Counted from the stretch's first letter, positions 36,190 to 45,491 are shown. The stretch is DNA of 64,000 bases from Arthrobacter sp. NtRootA1 (GCF_019976975.1 NZ_AP024630.1:124001-188000); one strand, 5' to 3'. Notes: generated by a model from the sequence alone, not told the origin. Numbers and translations: made by a program.

Positions 36190-37262
36190 AGGAAGCGGTC
36201 CAGCAGGCTTGCCTCCGCCATGCGGCTCAAACCTTCACGGACCGTGCGTGCACGTTGATCGCCGATGCCGTCAACGGTCATGAGGTCATCGATGGTGGCT
36301 GCCATGAGGTTCTGCAAGCCGCCGAAGTAGTCCACCAGGCGATCGGCGACGGCCTTCGGCACGGACTTGAGGCCGGACAGGAGGCGGTAGCCGCGGGGTT
36401 GGACCACAGCATCCAACTGTTCCACACCGCCCGCGAAGCCGATGATTCCCGCGATCCGGCTGAGGTCGATCAATTCGGTGGGGCCGAGATTGAGGAGCGC
36501 TTGGACTGCTTCTTCAATATCCTCGGGAGTGGCGTCGGGGTCTGCGTAGTCGCGGATGATGACATCGCTGCCCGGGCCACGACCCATGGTCAGTTCCTCC
36601 ACCTGCAGCGACAGCAGGCGGCCATCTTCGCCGAGTTCCAGCACGTATTGGGCAATTTCCTCGGAAATCCGCCTGACCATTTCCTGGCGTTGCAGGGTGA
36701 CGGCTACGTCCCTGACGGTGACCAGGGCTTCAATCTCAAGTGCTGAAAGGGAGCTGGTGACTTGGTCCAACCTCGCGCTATACCGCTCCAGCGTTGCGAG
36801 GGCCTGGTTTGCGCGGGCTAGGACTTTCTCCGAGCCCTCCAGGACGTGGCGCAAGCCATTCACGTACAGGGCAATGATCTGCATCGACTGGCTGACAGAG
36901 ATAACCGGAACGCCGGTTTGGATGGCGACGCGCTCAGCTGTGCGGTGCCGGGTCCCGGATTCCTGGGTCTCGATGCTGGAGTCCGGAACGAGCTGCACTG
37001 CGGCGCGGACGATGTTGCTGGCGTCCTTATCGCAGATGATGGCGCCGTCCATCTTCGCGAGTTCACGGAGGCGTGTGGGCGAGAACTCGATGCCGATATC
37101 GAATCCGCCGGAACAGATGGAGTCGATGGTGCGGTCCGAGCCCAACACAATCAAGGCGCCGGTTCGTCCACGGAGGATGCGCTCCAAGCCGTCCCGTAAA
37201 GGAGTTCCGGGTGCGACTCTGGCCAGAGTCGCCTTGAGCGACTCTTCCGGGCTCCGGGCCAT
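36186..37262 (-). CDS. disA: DNA integrity scanning diadenylate cyclase DisA
   Basis: A 358-residue c-di-AMP synthase that moves along DNA and stops at branched structures. The N-terminal DAC domain has MDGAIICDKD (Asp72-Gly73-Ala74) and SGTRHRTAE (Arg105-His106-Arg107), both needed for catalysis. A helical spine follows, and the C-terminal helix-hairpin-helix domain has VPKAVADRLVDYFGG and DDLMTVDGIGDQRARTVREG. ATG 37262 was chosen since the homologous start MARSPEESL fits and AAGGG lies in front. It follows radA on the same strand, the usual order, but with 365 nt between. Confidence 0.96.
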   Translation of the reverse strand: MARSPEESLKATLARVAPGTPLRDGLERILRGRTGALIVLGSDRTIDSICSGGFDIGIEFSPTRLRELAKMDGAIICDKDASNIVRAAVQLVPDSSIETQESGTRHRTAERVAIQTGVPVISVSQSMQIIALYVNGLRHVLEGSEKVLARANQALATLERYSARLDQVTSSLSALEIEALVTVRDVAVTLQRQEMVRRISEEIAQYVLELGEDGRLLSLQVEELTMGRGPGSDVIIRDYADPDATPEDIEEAVQALLNLGPTELIDLSRIAGIIGFAGGVEQLDAVVQPRGYRLLSGLKSVPKAVADRLVDYFGGLQNLMAATIDDLMTVDGIGDQRARTVREGLSRMAEASLLDRFL

Positions 37263-37627
37263 AGGGTTTCCCTTCGAAGGTGCAAGCCATGGCTCACAGA
37301 CAAGCTGAATCCGGCATCCGCGGGCACTTGGAAAAATGCCCTGATGACGACTAGCACCATGATATGGCTTCCGGGCACCGTTAACCGCACCAGCAAGCCC
37401 CAAAGTGGGTCATTTCGTTATGTACGGGGAAGGCCGGAAGGTCCCTTTTCTGGTGTCTCTGTTGAAGGCGATTTGGGCCGATCACTCGCTGACGTGGGCG
37501 TATATAACAAATTGGTGTATATATTCCGCCAAACTGCCTGCGACGCTAGTAGCTGTCTTTCGGGACAGTTATCAGGCCGGCCCTTGGTGTAAGCCCTTCC
37601 GCGCCGGGGAAACCGCAAGGGCCGGCG
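37263..37627 (-). promoter_or_regulatory. radA-disA intergenic region, AT-rich in part
   Basis: No gene is supported. Near radA, GCCGGCCCTT (37576-37585) is complementary to AAGGGCCGGC (37617-37626), a hairpin that may end radA transcription. A nearby small hairpin is CTGTCTTTCGGGACAG. An AT-rich stretch (GTATATAACAAATTGGTGTATATATT, 37499-37525) could hold a disA promoter on the minus strand. I see no c-di-AMP riboswitch. Confidence 0.4.
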
Positions 37628-39001
37628 CTAAGTGATCAACAGCTCCAACGCCTCGGCCAGATGCCCTACTTCGCGCACGGAGAAACCTTCCGGGATGACG
37701 CCCGCGCCCGCAGGGCTGGCCGGGACAATGGCGTGCGTGAAGCCCAGTCGGTGTGCCTCTTGGATGCGCTGGTTGATTCCGGGAACAGGGCGGACTTCGC
37801 CTGCCAGCCCGACCTCACCAAAGGCAATGAGCCGTTGGGGGAGTGCTTTGCGGGATTTGGCTGACGCGACGGCCAGAGCCACGGCAAGGTCCGTGGCAGG
37901 TTCGCTCAGCTTCACGCCGCCCACGGTTGCCACGTAGGAATCGTCCTTATGCAGCATGCACCCGGCCCTTTGCTGGAGTACGGCAAGTAGCATGGCCACG
38001 CGAGAGCTCTCCAGGCCGCTGGTAGCCCGCCTGGGTTGGGCATTTGCGCTCTCGGCCAGCAGCGACTGGACCTCTGCGAGCAACGGGCGGCGGCCCTCCA
38101 TGGTCACCGTGATGCAGGTGCCTGAGACAGGTTCACGGGTTCGCGACACAAACAGCCCACTGGGATCAGCGAGCCCCTCAATACCGGCCTCGTTCAGGTC
38201 AAAGCAGCCGACGTCGTCCGTGGCGCCATACCGGTTCTTGACCGCCCGGAGCAGCCGCAGCCGGGAATGGCGCTCGCCTTCAAACTGGCACACGACATCC
38301 ACCAAGTGTTCCAGCAGGCGTGGCCCCGCGATGGTGCCGTCCTTGGTCACGTGGCCCACCAGGAGCGTGGTCATGTTCCGCCGCTTGGCCGCGGCGATGA
38401 TGGATGCGGCAACCTCGCGGACCTGCGACACGCCACCGGCGCTGCCTTCCACATCCGCACTGCTCAGCGTCTGCACGGAGTCCACGATCAGCAGCTTCGG
38501 CTCAAGCTTCTCCACTTGGCCCAGCGCCTGTCCAAGATCGGTCTCGGCGGACAGGTACAGAGTATGCGCGACGGCGTCGATCCGTTCCGCGCGAAGCTTC
38601 ACCTGCGCTGCGGACTCCTCACCCGTGATGTACAGGACGTCCTGGCCAGTCCGCGCGAACTTCGCCGCTACGTCCAGCAGCAGTGTGGATTTCCCGACGC
38701 CGGGTTCCCCAGCCAACAGGATGACGGCCCCGGGGACGAGCCCTCCTCCAAGGACGCGGTCCAACTCATCCACGCCCGTAGGAAGGAATGCCGCTGTTGT
38801 CCCATCCACCTCAGCGATACGGCGGGCCGGCTCCAAAACCGTGGCGGCCGGCGTCGTACGGGCTACCGTGGCGCCGTACTCCTCAACGGTTCCCCAGGCT
38901 TGGCACTCACCGCACCGGCCCACCCACTTGATGGCTGTCCAGCCGCATTCGGCGCATTTGTAGGCGGGTGTCTTGGATGCGCGGGAGGTCTTGGAAGCCA
39001 T
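37628..39001 (-). CDS. radA: DNA repair protein RadA
   Basis: A 457-residue RecA-related helicase that helps process recombination intermediates. The N-terminal zinc finger has Cys16, Cys19, Cys30 and Cys33 (YKCAECGW, RCGECQAW). The ATPase domain has Walker A GEPGVGKS (Lys104) and Walker B KLLIVDSVQT. The RadA-specific motif reads KNRYG (255-259; usually KNRFG). The C-terminal third is the Lon-like domain with GGVKLSEPATDLAVALAVAS. Start ATG 39001 fits the family length. An extended frame further upstream overlaps the PAP2 gene and is not real. Confidence 0.96.
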   Translation of the reverse strand: MASKTSRASKTPAYKCAECGWTAIKWVGRCGECQAWGTVEEYGATVARTTPAATVLEPARRIAEVDGTTAAFLPTGVDELDRVLGGGLVPGAVILLAGEPGVGKSTLLLDVAAKFARTGQDVLYITGEESAAQVKLRAERIDAVAHTLYLSAETDLGQALGQVEKLEPKLLIVDSVQTLSSADVEGSAGGVSQVREVAASIIAAAKRRNMTTLLVGHVTKDGTIAGPRLLEHLVDVVCQFEGERHSRLRLLRAVKNRYGATDDVGCFDLNEAGIEGLADPSGLFVSRTREPVSGTCITVTMEGRRPLLAEVQSLLAESANAQPRRATSGLESSRVAMLLAVLQQRAGCMLHKDDSYVATVGGVKLSEPATDLAVALAVASAKSRKALPQRLIAFGEVGLAGEVRPVPGINQRIQEAHRLGFTHAIVPASPAGAGVIPEGFSVREVGHLAEALELLIT

Positions 39002-39011
39002 GGGTTCAAGG

Positions 39012-39803
39012 TTAGTCGGGGGTGCCGACAGTATTGGCGCCGGGTGTCCCATGCCGCGCCGCGTCAACGAAAACGGCCAGCCCTGTGACGCCAAGGGCCA
39101 AGCCAAGGGACGCAACCACATCCGTGAGCCAGTGGTAGCCGAGATACAAACGGCTGAAGGCGACCAAAAGCCCGAACAGCGCAGCACCCACAAAGGCGAG
39201 TACCGCCGTCGTGCGGGTTCCGGATCGCGAGACGAGAAGGTAGGTGAGGACCAAAGCGAAGATTCCAGCTCCGAGGGTGTGGCCGGAGGGGAAGGATAAG
39301 GCGTCGTCGGGGCCGAGCAGAAAATCCGACGACGGCGGGCGGGAGCGGCTGACTTCGAACTTGATGACGGTGCACAGCACCAAGGCAAGCACCATGCCAC
39401 CCATGAGAACGGCCGGCCGCCACAACTCCCTCTTCCAGATGGCCCATGCGCCTGCCAGGACAGCGCCGATGGCCGTCATGGCGGTCGGCGACGTCACCGT
39501 TGAAACGGCCGCGAGGAGAGCGGTGGCAACTGCGCTGCGGGAATCAACCAGGGCGCTGTGCACTGTGCTGTCCAGGGTGGCTAGTCCGCTGTCCGAAAGA
39601 ACGGCCGCGAACATCAGCCAGAAAATGACGTCGCCAGCGACGAACAGTGCGCCAGCCCAAAGAAACAATGGGCGCTGGCGAACGCGCAGCTCTGGGGCCG
39701 CTTGGGGATTGACGGACAATGCAGGGAACATCCGCTCATTATCCGCAATGGGCATGGGACTTTGCTGGGAGGAAGCTGCCTGGAAGTTGGAGAGCCGCAA
39801 CAT
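39012..39803 (-). CDS. PAP2-family membrane phosphatase
   Basis: A 263-residue integral membrane protein with the three PAP2 phosphatase motifs: KFEVSRSRPP, LSFPSGHT and SRLYLGYHWLTDV. The His of the second and third motifs are the catalytic ones. Such enzymes remove phosphate from lipid phosphates such as undecaprenyl pyrophosphate or phosphatidic acid; which one is not known here. Several hydrophobic segments lie between the motifs. Its ATG (39801-39803) overlaps the TAA of the upstream gene by 1 nt (TAATG), so translation is probably coupled. Confidence 0.88.
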   Translation of the reverse strand: MLRLSNFQAASSQQSPMPIADNERMFPALSVNPQAAPELRVRQRPLFLWAGALFVAGDVIFWLMFAAVLSDSGLATLDSTVHSALVDSRSAVATALLAAVSTVTSPTAMTAIGAVLAGAWAIWKRELWRPAVLMGGMVLALVLCTVIKFEVSRSRPPSSDFLLGPDDALSFPSGHTLGAGIFALVLTYLLVSRSGTRTTAVLAFVGAALFGLLVAFSRLYLGYHWLTDVVASLGLALGVTGLAVFVDAARHGTPGANTVGTPD

Positions 39804-40930
39804 TACAGAGCCGGCAGCACGTCCCGGGCCTCGTCGGATTCCAGACCGCTGGCCTCCAAAAGGTCCACCATGAGCGGCCGGAACAGCATCACCACGGTTT
39901 CGCCCTCAAGCTTCTGAACGTCGAGCATCTTGGGGTGCAGGCGCGAGGCGATGTCGGTCAGCTCGTTGCGGGCGTGACGCAAATGGACGCGTCGGGTTCC
40001 CTCGCTTTGCTCCGCCAGGCCAATGGTCAGTTCATCGATTGCGGCGGCAGTTTCCTGCAGTACCTCGGAGATGCTGTCGATTGCTTCGTCGGATAAGGCG
40101 GCATGGTTGATCGCGCTGGTGAGCCTGCGGGCAAAAACGCGGCTGTTGCGGAGTGCAAGATCAATGTATTCCAGCGAATGCTCCAGGCTGGCTAGCTCGT
40201 CGCGGTGCCTGCGATGGGCCGGAGCCAGAGTGGCTACCTCGCCCGAGGCGCGCAGGGTCTGCCGCATCCGATCCACCAGTGGCTGGCAGTTACGGCCGCG
40301 AATCAGCGCGTGCCAGGCAATGGTGGAGTCGCTTTCGACCATGGCCTTGCCGCACTCGCGCAGCACTTCGGCGAGTTCGTGCAGGATTTTCTGGACGTCC
40401 TTCCGAGGCTCCCGCCGCGGATCCTTCGGAACCAAAATTGTCACCAGCAGGGCGAACACGCCCCCCACCACTGCATCCAGGCTCCGCGTGAAAGGCCCGC
40501 CAGCCGGCGCCGGCAGCAGCACCACCAGCAACGACTGGAGCCCCAGCTGGGTGGTGAAAATGGTCCCGCTGTCCAGGAACCTGGCCAGCAGGATAGAGAA
40601 AAGAAGCACGACGGCGGCCTGCAGGATTCCAGCGCCCAGCCAGTGGAGCAGGAGGTCACCCACCACGATGCCGAGCGTGCAGCCCAGACCAACCTCAATA
40701 ACGCGACGCAAGCGCGGATCACGGGAGAAGCCGAGCGCAATCAGAGAAGAAGTGGCCGCGAACAATGGCCCTTGGTGGCCCAGGATGTATTCCGCGAAAG
40801 CATAGGCGCCCACGGCACACACGGTCATCTGAATAGCCGGCGTCAGGGAATTCCGGCTACGGACCAAGCCGGTCCGGACTCTGGCACGCAGGAACCTCTT
40901 GCTTGCAGAAAATCCCTTCGCGGCAGCCAT
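39803..40930 (-). CDS. FUSC-family membrane protein
   Basis: A 375-residue protein. The first 170 residues carry about five hydrophobic segments (AIQMTVCAVGAYAFAEYILG, ILQAAVVLLFSILLARFLDS and so on). The remainder is a soluble, helical domain rich in Glu and Arg. This is the layout of the FUSC/ArAE (aromatic acid exporter-like) family. Substrate unknown. Start ATG 40930. It is translationally coupled to the PAP2 gene through TAATG. Confidence 0.8.
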   Translation of the reverse strand: MAAAKGFSASKRFLRARVRTGLVRSRNSLTPAIQMTVCAVGAYAFAEYILGHQGPLFAATSSLIALGFSRDPRLRRVIEVGLGCTLGIVVGDLLLHWLGAGILQAAVVLLFSILLARFLDSGTIFTTQLGLQSLLVVLLPAPAGGPFTRSLDAVVGGVFALLVTILVPKDPRREPRKDVQKILHELAEVLRECGKAMVESDSTIAWHALIRGRNCQPLVDRMRQTLRASGEVATLAPAHRRHRDELASLEHSLEYIDLALRNSRVFARRLTSAINHAALSDEAIDSISEVLQETAAAIDELTIGLAEQSEGTRRVHLRHARNELTDIASRLHPKMLDVQKLEGETVVMLFRPLMVDLLEASGLESDEARDVLPAL

Positions 40931-41034
40931 GTCCTCCAGTCTATTTGCCGAACCGGGGCAACGATGACGCGCCGGACGCCAAGCCGTGCGCTACTCAAGG
41001 TGGCGCGCGCCACATAACCCAATGGTCCGCCGTC

Positions 41035-41052
41035 GTTCACTTTGCGTTCACC
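41035..41052 (+). promoter_or_regulatory. PHO box upstream of pstS
   Basis: GTTCACT (41035-41041) and GTTCACC (41046-41052) are direct repeats with an exact 11-bp period. This is the layout of PhoP/RegX3-type binding sites in actinobacteria, best described in Streptomyces. It lies 125 bp before the pstS start. The repeat is seen; the regulator binding is inferred. Confidence 0.7.
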
Positions 41053-41177
41053 TTCAACGTCAGATCCCGTTACCTGCGCTGCTTACCTTCAGTAAAGGCA
41101 CAAAAGGTCCATAGCTCACGCGCGCCGAAATCTCCGTTCGGCCAGCATCAGAGAATCCCTGGAAGGGGTACATCCAA

Positions 41178-42299
41178 GTGAAGGCAACTCGCTTCGGCCG
41201 CAACGCGGCAATCGCGGTCATCGCAGCTGGCGCTCTCGCGCTCACCGCTTGCGGTTCAGACAACGCAACGGGCACCGCCGCTGGCACGCAGCCAGCAGCA
41301 TCCGGCATGAAGGTCACCGGCACCCTCACCGGTATCGGTGCGTCCTCCACTGGCGCAGCCATGGACGCCTGGAAGGCTGGCTTCGCCAGTGCAAACCAGG
41401 GCGCAACCGTGCAGTACTCCCCGGACGGTTCCGGCGCAGGCCGCAAGGCCATCATTGATGGCTCGGCACAGTTCGCAGGCTCGGATGCCTACCTTAAGGA
41501 CGAAGAGCTCGAGAGCTCCAAGGCCAAGTGTGGCCCTGAAGGCGCCATCAACATCCCGGTATACATCTCCCCGATCGCCGTCGCCTTCAACGTCCCCGGT
41601 GTCACGGACCTGAAGCTCGACGCCGCTACGGTCGCCAAAATCTTCCGCGGCGAAATCGCCAATTGGAATGACCCCGCAATCGCAGCCCTGAACGCCGGCG
41701 TTACCCTGCCGGACCTCAAGGTCACCCCCGTGAACCGTTCTGACGACTCCGGAACCACCACCAACTTCACCGACTACCTCGCAGCCGCTGCTCCCGAGGT
41801 ATGGACAGACAAAGCTGCAGGCGTCTGGCCGGCAACCCTGAAGGGCGAAAACGCCAAGGGCACCTCCGGCGTCGTCAAGACCGTTACCGACACCCCCGGT
41901 GCCGTGACCTACGCCGATGACTCCGCTGTCTCCGGCAAGCTGGGCACCGCGTCCATCAAGGTCGGCGAGGAATTCGTCAAGATCTCCGCTGATGCTGCTT
42001 CCAAGGCCGTCGAAGCCGGCAAGCCTGTCGATGGCCGCGCCGCCAACGACGTCGCCATCAAGCTGGACCGCAAGACCACTGTCTCGGGCGCCTACCCGGT
42101 AGTGCTCGTTTCGTACCACGTAGTCTGCACCACGTACGAGACCAAGGCAGTTGCTGACCTGGTCAAGGCATTCGAAAGCTACGTAGTTTCCGATGAGGGT
42201 CAGAAGACCGCCGCTGACGCCGCAAAGTCCGCGCCGCTGTCCAAGACCCTGCAGGACAAGGCAAAGGCTGCCATCGAAACCATCAAGGCCAAGGCCTAA
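41178..42299 (+). CDS. pstS: Phosphate ABC transporter, substrate-binding lipoprotein PstS
   Basis: A 373-residue high-affinity phosphate-binding protein attached to the outside of the membrane. The signal peptide MKATRFGRNAAIAVIAAGAL ends in the lipobox LTAC with lipidated Cys25. Phosphate-binding motifs are GIGASSTGAAM, SPDGSGAGRKAI and RSDDSGTTTNFTDYL. It starts with GTG 41178 behind AAGGGG. It is the first gene of pstSCAB, behind a PHO box, and a large hairpin separates it from pstC, so PstS is probably made in excess. Confidence 0.96.
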   Translation: MKATRFGRNAAIAVIAAGALALTACGSDNATGTAAGTQPAASGMKVTGTLTGIGASSTGAAMDAWKAGFASANQGATVQYSPDGSGAGRKAIIDGSAQFAGSDAYLKDEELESSKAKCGPEGAINIPVYISPIAVAFNVPGVTDLKLDAATVAKIFRGEIANWNDPAIAALNAGVTLPDLKVTPVNRSDDSGTTTNFTDYLAAAAPEVWTDKAAGVWPATLKGENAKGTSGVVKTVTDTPGAVTYADDSAVSGKLGTASIKVGEEFVKISADAASKAVEAGKPVDGRAANDVAIKLDRKTTVSGAYPVVLVSYHVVCTTYETKAVADLVKAFESYVVSDEGQKTAADAAKSAPLSKTLQDKAKAAIETIKAKA

Positions 42300-42339
42300 A
42301 GGTTTCCCGGCGGGTTTGCCTGAACCCGGCTAAACATTG

Positions 42340-42394
42340 AAGTTCCCTGCTCCGCGCGGAGTGGCTTGAGCCGCCCGCGCAGGGCAGGGAACTT
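42340..42394 (+). terminator. Hairpin between pstS and pstC
   Basis: AAGTTCCCTGC (42340-42350) is the exact complement of GCAGGGAACTT (42384-42394), with more pairing inside (CGCGCGG / CCGCGC). There is no T-run. It probably acts as a partial terminator or an mRNA stabiliser for pstS. Confidence 0.65.
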
Positions 42395-42435
42395 AGCCAT
42401 GTAAGACCAGTTCACTGAGACTGAAGGATCGTGAA

Positions 42436-43368
42436 GTGACCACCAACTCCCTGACAACCTCCCAAGGCGCAGGACGCGCCGGGGACAAGGTTTTCTCCGG
42501 GGCCGCCATGGCCGCAGGGTGCCTGATTCTGGCGGTTCTCTTCGGAGTCGCCCTTTTCCTTGTCGTGCAGGCAATCCCTGCGCTCGCAGCACCGCCCGCA
42601 GATATACAAGGCGGCCACGGCTTCTTCGCCTACATCGCCCCGATCGTGGTGGGCACGCTCATCGCCGCCGTGATTGCGCTCGTCATCGCAACCCCCGTGG
42701 CAATCGGAGTGGCCTTGTTCATCTCCCACTACGCCCCGCGCCGACTGGCTTCGGGGCTTGGGTACGTTGTGGACCTGCTGGCCGCCATCCCGTCCGTTGT
42801 CTACGGTGCCTGGGGTGCGGCGTTCCTCGCCAAGGAAATCTCCCCGGCCTACGACTGGCTCGCCAACAACCTGGGCTGGATCCCGATCTTCCAGGGCCCG
42901 GCGTCCGCCACCGGCAAGACCATCCTGACCGCCGGCATCGTCCTGTCCGTCATGGTCCTGCCCATCATCACCTCCCTGTCCCGCGAAATCTTCCTGCAGA
43001 CCCCCAAGCTGCACGAGGAAGCAGCGCTCGCATTGGGAGCCACCCGCTGGGAAATGATCCGCATGGCCGTCCTTCCGTTTGGTCGTCCGGGCATCGTCAG
43101 CGCCATCATGCTTGGCTTGGGCCGTGCTCTTGGCGAGACCATGGCGGTTGCGCTGGTGTTGTCCTCAGGAGTCTTGACGGCGAGCCTGATCCAATCCGGA
43201 AACCAGACCATCGCCGCCGAGATCGCCCTGAACTTCCCGGAAGCCAGCGGTCTGAAGGTCAACACGTTGATTGCCGCAGGCCTGGTGCTATTCGTGATCA
43301 CCCTCGGCGTGAACATGATTGCCCGCTGGATCATCACCAAGCACAAAGAATTCTCGGGAGCCAACTAA
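42436..43368 (+). CDS. pstC: Phosphate ABC transporter permease PstC
   Basis: A 310-residue inner-membrane permease with about six hydrophobic segments. The cytoplasmic EAA loop reads LHEEAALALGATRWEMIRMAVLPFGRPGI, which docks onto PstB. It starts with GTG 42436 and ends at TAA directly before the pstA ATG, so the two permease genes are tightly coupled. With PstA it forms the channel for phosphate delivered by PstS. Confidence 0.95.
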   Translation: MTTNSLTTSQGAGRAGDKVFSGAAMAAGCLILAVLFGVALFLVVQAIPALAAPPADIQGGHGFFAYIAPIVVGTLIAAVIALVIATPVAIGVALFISHYAPRRLASGLGYVVDLLAAIPSVVYGAWGAAFLAKEISPAYDWLANNLGWIPIFQGPASATGKTILTAGIVLSVMVLPIITSLSREIFLQTPKLHEEAALALGATRWEMIRMAVLPFGRPGIVSAIMLGLGRALGETMAVALVLSSGVLTASLIQSGNQTIAAEIALNFPEASGLKVNTLIAAGLVLFVITLGVNMIARWIITKHKEFSGAN

Positions 43369-44472
43369 ATGACCGCCACCGTAGTCCGCAAGCGCTCGGC
43401 GCTCACCAAGGGCCAGCTGCCCAAATTCGCGCCCTACATTGTCCTGGCCGTCGCTGTGATCGTCGGTGCGGCGATCCTCGCGCTCATCGGCTTCAACGCC
43501 TTCGGCTGGGGCGTCGTCTCCGCTGCCCTGTTCACCATCGGCTTGGTCGCGTGGAGCGGTGCTGTTGAAGGTGCGCGCAAGGCCAAGGACAAACTGGCCA
43601 CCTGCCTCATTGTGGGGTCCTTCCTCATTGCACTCCTCCCGCTGGTCTCGGTCATCTGGACTGTGCTGGTGAACGGCATCCCTGGACTCGTGACTCCCGG
43701 CTTCCTTGGTACGTCCATGAACGGCGTCACCGGCGCGTTCGACAACAAAGCCGTGGAAGAAGGCGGCAAGGTCCTCGGCGGCATCTACCACGCGTTGCTG
43801 GGCACCCTGCAGATCACGCTCCTTGCCACCGTCATCTCCGTTCCAGTTGGACTGCTCACCGCGATCTACCTGGTGGAATACGGCAACGACCGCCCCCTGG
43901 CCCGGGCCATCACGTTCTTCGTGGATGTCATGACCGGCATCCCGTCCATCGTGGCCGGCCTCTTCGCGGCAGCGTTTTTCTTCGCGGTTGTTGGCCCCGG
44001 CACCAAGACCGGTGCGGTAGCCGCCGTCGCGCTTTCAGTCCTCATGATCCCGGTAGTTGTCCGCTCCAGCGAGGAAATGCTGAAGATCGTCCCGAACGAG
44101 CTCCGCGAAGCGTCCTACGCGTTGGGGGTGCGTAAGTGGCGCACCATCACCAAAGTGGTCATCCCGACGGCGATCTCCGGCATCGCGTCCGGCGTCACTT
44201 TGGCAATCGCCCGGGTTATCGGCGAGACCGCTCCCATCCTTGTCACCGCAGGCTTCGCGACCACCATCAACAACAACGTCTTTGGCGGTTGGATGGCCTC
44301 GCTGCCGACGTTCATTTACACCCAGATCCTGAACCCGACGTCGCCGTCCAACCCTGGCCCCTCCGATCAGCGGGCATGGGGCGCCGCTTTGGTGCTGATC
44401 ATCCTGGTGATGCTGCTGAACCTCGGCGCCCGCCTCATCGCCCGTCTGTTCGCTCCCAAGACGGGCCGCTAG
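43369..44472 (+). CDS. pstA: Phosphate ABC transporter permease PstA
   Basis: A 367-residue permease, somewhat longer than the E. coli form owing to an extra N-terminal part with two hydrophobic segments. The EAA loop is LREASYALGVRKWRTITKVVIPTAISGI. GIPSIVAGLFAAAFFF and LVEYGNDRPLARAI are typical of PstA. It begins with no gap after pstC; pstB follows after 81 nt. Confidence 0.95.
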   Translation: MTATVVRKRSALTKGQLPKFAPYIVLAVAVIVGAAILALIGFNAFGWGVVSAALFTIGLVAWSGAVEGARKAKDKLATCLIVGSFLIALLPLVSVIWTVLVNGIPGLVTPGFLGTSMNGVTGAFDNKAVEEGGKVLGGIYHALLGTLQITLLATVISVPVGLLTAIYLVEYGNDRPLARAITFFVDVMTGIPSIVAGLFAAAFFFAVVGPGTKTGAVAAVALSVLMIPVVVRSSEEMLKIVPNELREASYALGVRKWRTITKVVIPTAISGIASGVTLAIARVIGETAPILVTAGFATTINNNVFGGWMASLPTFIYTQILNPTSPSNPGPSDQRAWGAALVLIILVMLLNLGARLIARLFAPKTGR

Positions 44473-44553
44473 CCGGGCCGATCGCCAGTTTTCGAGCTGC
44501 TCCGGTTACCCAACATTCAAACTTCCAGAAACCCCCAAGGAATAAGGAACACC

Positions 44554-45333
44554 ATGTCCAAGCGCATCGACGTCAAAGACTTGAATGTCTACTACGGCAG
44601 CTTCCTGGCTGTTGAAGACGTCAACATCAACATTGAAGCCAAGTCCGTCACGGCCTTCATCGGCCCGTCCGGCTGCGGCAAGTCCACCTTCCTCCGAACG
44701 CTCAACCGTATGCACGAGGTCCTTCCCGGTGCCCGCGTCGAGGGCGAGGTCCTGCTCGACGGCGATAACCTGTACGACGCCGGCGTTGACCCCGTTACCG
44801 TTCGCACGCAGGTTGGCATGGTCTTCCAGCGCCCCAACCCGTTCCCCACCATGTCCATCCGGGACAATGTTCTGGCTGGCGTGAAACTGAACAACAAGAA
44901 GATCTCCAAGGGCGAAGCAGATGCCCTCGTGGAGAAGTCCTTGGTTGGCGCCAACCTCTGGAACGAGGTCAAGGACCGCCTGGACAAGCCAGGTTCCGGC
45001 CTTTCGGGCGGCCAGCAGCAGCGCCTCTGCATCGCACGCGCGATCGCCGTTGAACCCCAGGTGATCCTCATGGACGAGCCCTGCTCCGCCCTTGACCCAA
45101 TCTCCACCCTGGCCGTTGAGGACCTCATCAACGAGCTCAAGGACCAGTACACCGTGGTGATCGTGACCCACAACATGCAGCAGGCCGCCCGCGTGTCGGA
45201 CAAGACCGCGTTCTTCAACATCGCCGGCACAGGCAAGCCCGGCAAGCTCATCGAGTTCGCGGACACCACCACCATCTTCAACAACCCTTCCCAGAAGGCC
45301 ACGGAAGACTACGTCTCCGGCCGCTTCGGATAA
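44554..45333 (+). CDS. pstB: Phosphate ABC transporter ATP-binding protein PstB
   Basis: A 259-residue ATPase that drives phosphate import. It has Walker [10 protein letters not shown] (Lys43), the Q-loop [10 protein letters not shown], the signature [16 protein letters not shown], Walker [13 protein letters not shown] and the switch His in [14 protein letters not shown]. Length and motifs are standard. AAGGAATAAGGA lies upstream of ATG 44554. No phoU gene follows; the next genes face the other way. Confidence 0.97.
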   Translation: MSKRIDVKDLNVYYGSFLAVEDVNINIEAKSVTAFIGPSGCGKSTFLRTLNRMHEVLPGARVEGEVLLDGDNLYDAGVDPVTVRTQVGMVFQRPNPFPTMSIRDNVLAGVKLNNKKISKGEADALVEKSLVGANLWNEVKDRLDKPGSGLSGGQQQRLCIARAIAVEPQVILMDEPCSALDPISTLAVEDLINELKDQYTVVIVTHNMQQAARVSDKTAFFNIAGTGKPGKLIEFADTTTIFNNPSQKATEDYVSGRFG

Positions 45334-45377
45334 GGGGTTTGCAGGTTCCGGCTTTCTTGGGAGAGCTGGCAATGAAC

Positions 45378-45421
45378 GACGGCGGCCGTCGCCTTGGGGG
45401 TACGGCCGCCGTCACTTTTTT
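45378..45421 (+). terminator. Terminator of the pst operon
   Basis: GACGGCGGCCGT (45378-45389) pairs perfectly with ACGGCCGCCGTC (45402-45413), followed by ACTTTTTT. It ends 3 nt before the family A palindrome. Confidence 0.9.
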
Positions 45422-45424
45422 GCA

Positions 45425-45491
45425 CCCAACTAAGTCGCATTTGTGCGCGTTTTGAGCCCTCAAAACGCGCACAAATGCGACTCAGTTGGGT
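45425..45491. repeat. 67-bp palindromic repeat, family A, copy 2
   Basis: Begins CCCAACTAAGTCGCATTTGT and ends ACAAATGCGACTCAGTTGGG T. The left arm has GCGCGTTTTGAG, the right CTCAAAACGCGC. It has the same length and plan as 23268-23334. On the minus strand it supplies the final Pro-Asn and the TGA stop of the PiT transporter gene. Confidence 0.85.

Noticed and set aside
37263-37627. c-di-AMP riboswitch next to disA
   Set aside because: I find none of the conserved ydaO-type elements; hairpins here are simple.
37405-37635. 76-residue plus-strand frame between disA and radA
   Set aside because: No ribosome site, overlaps the radA end and has no domain; AT-rich part is more like a promoter.
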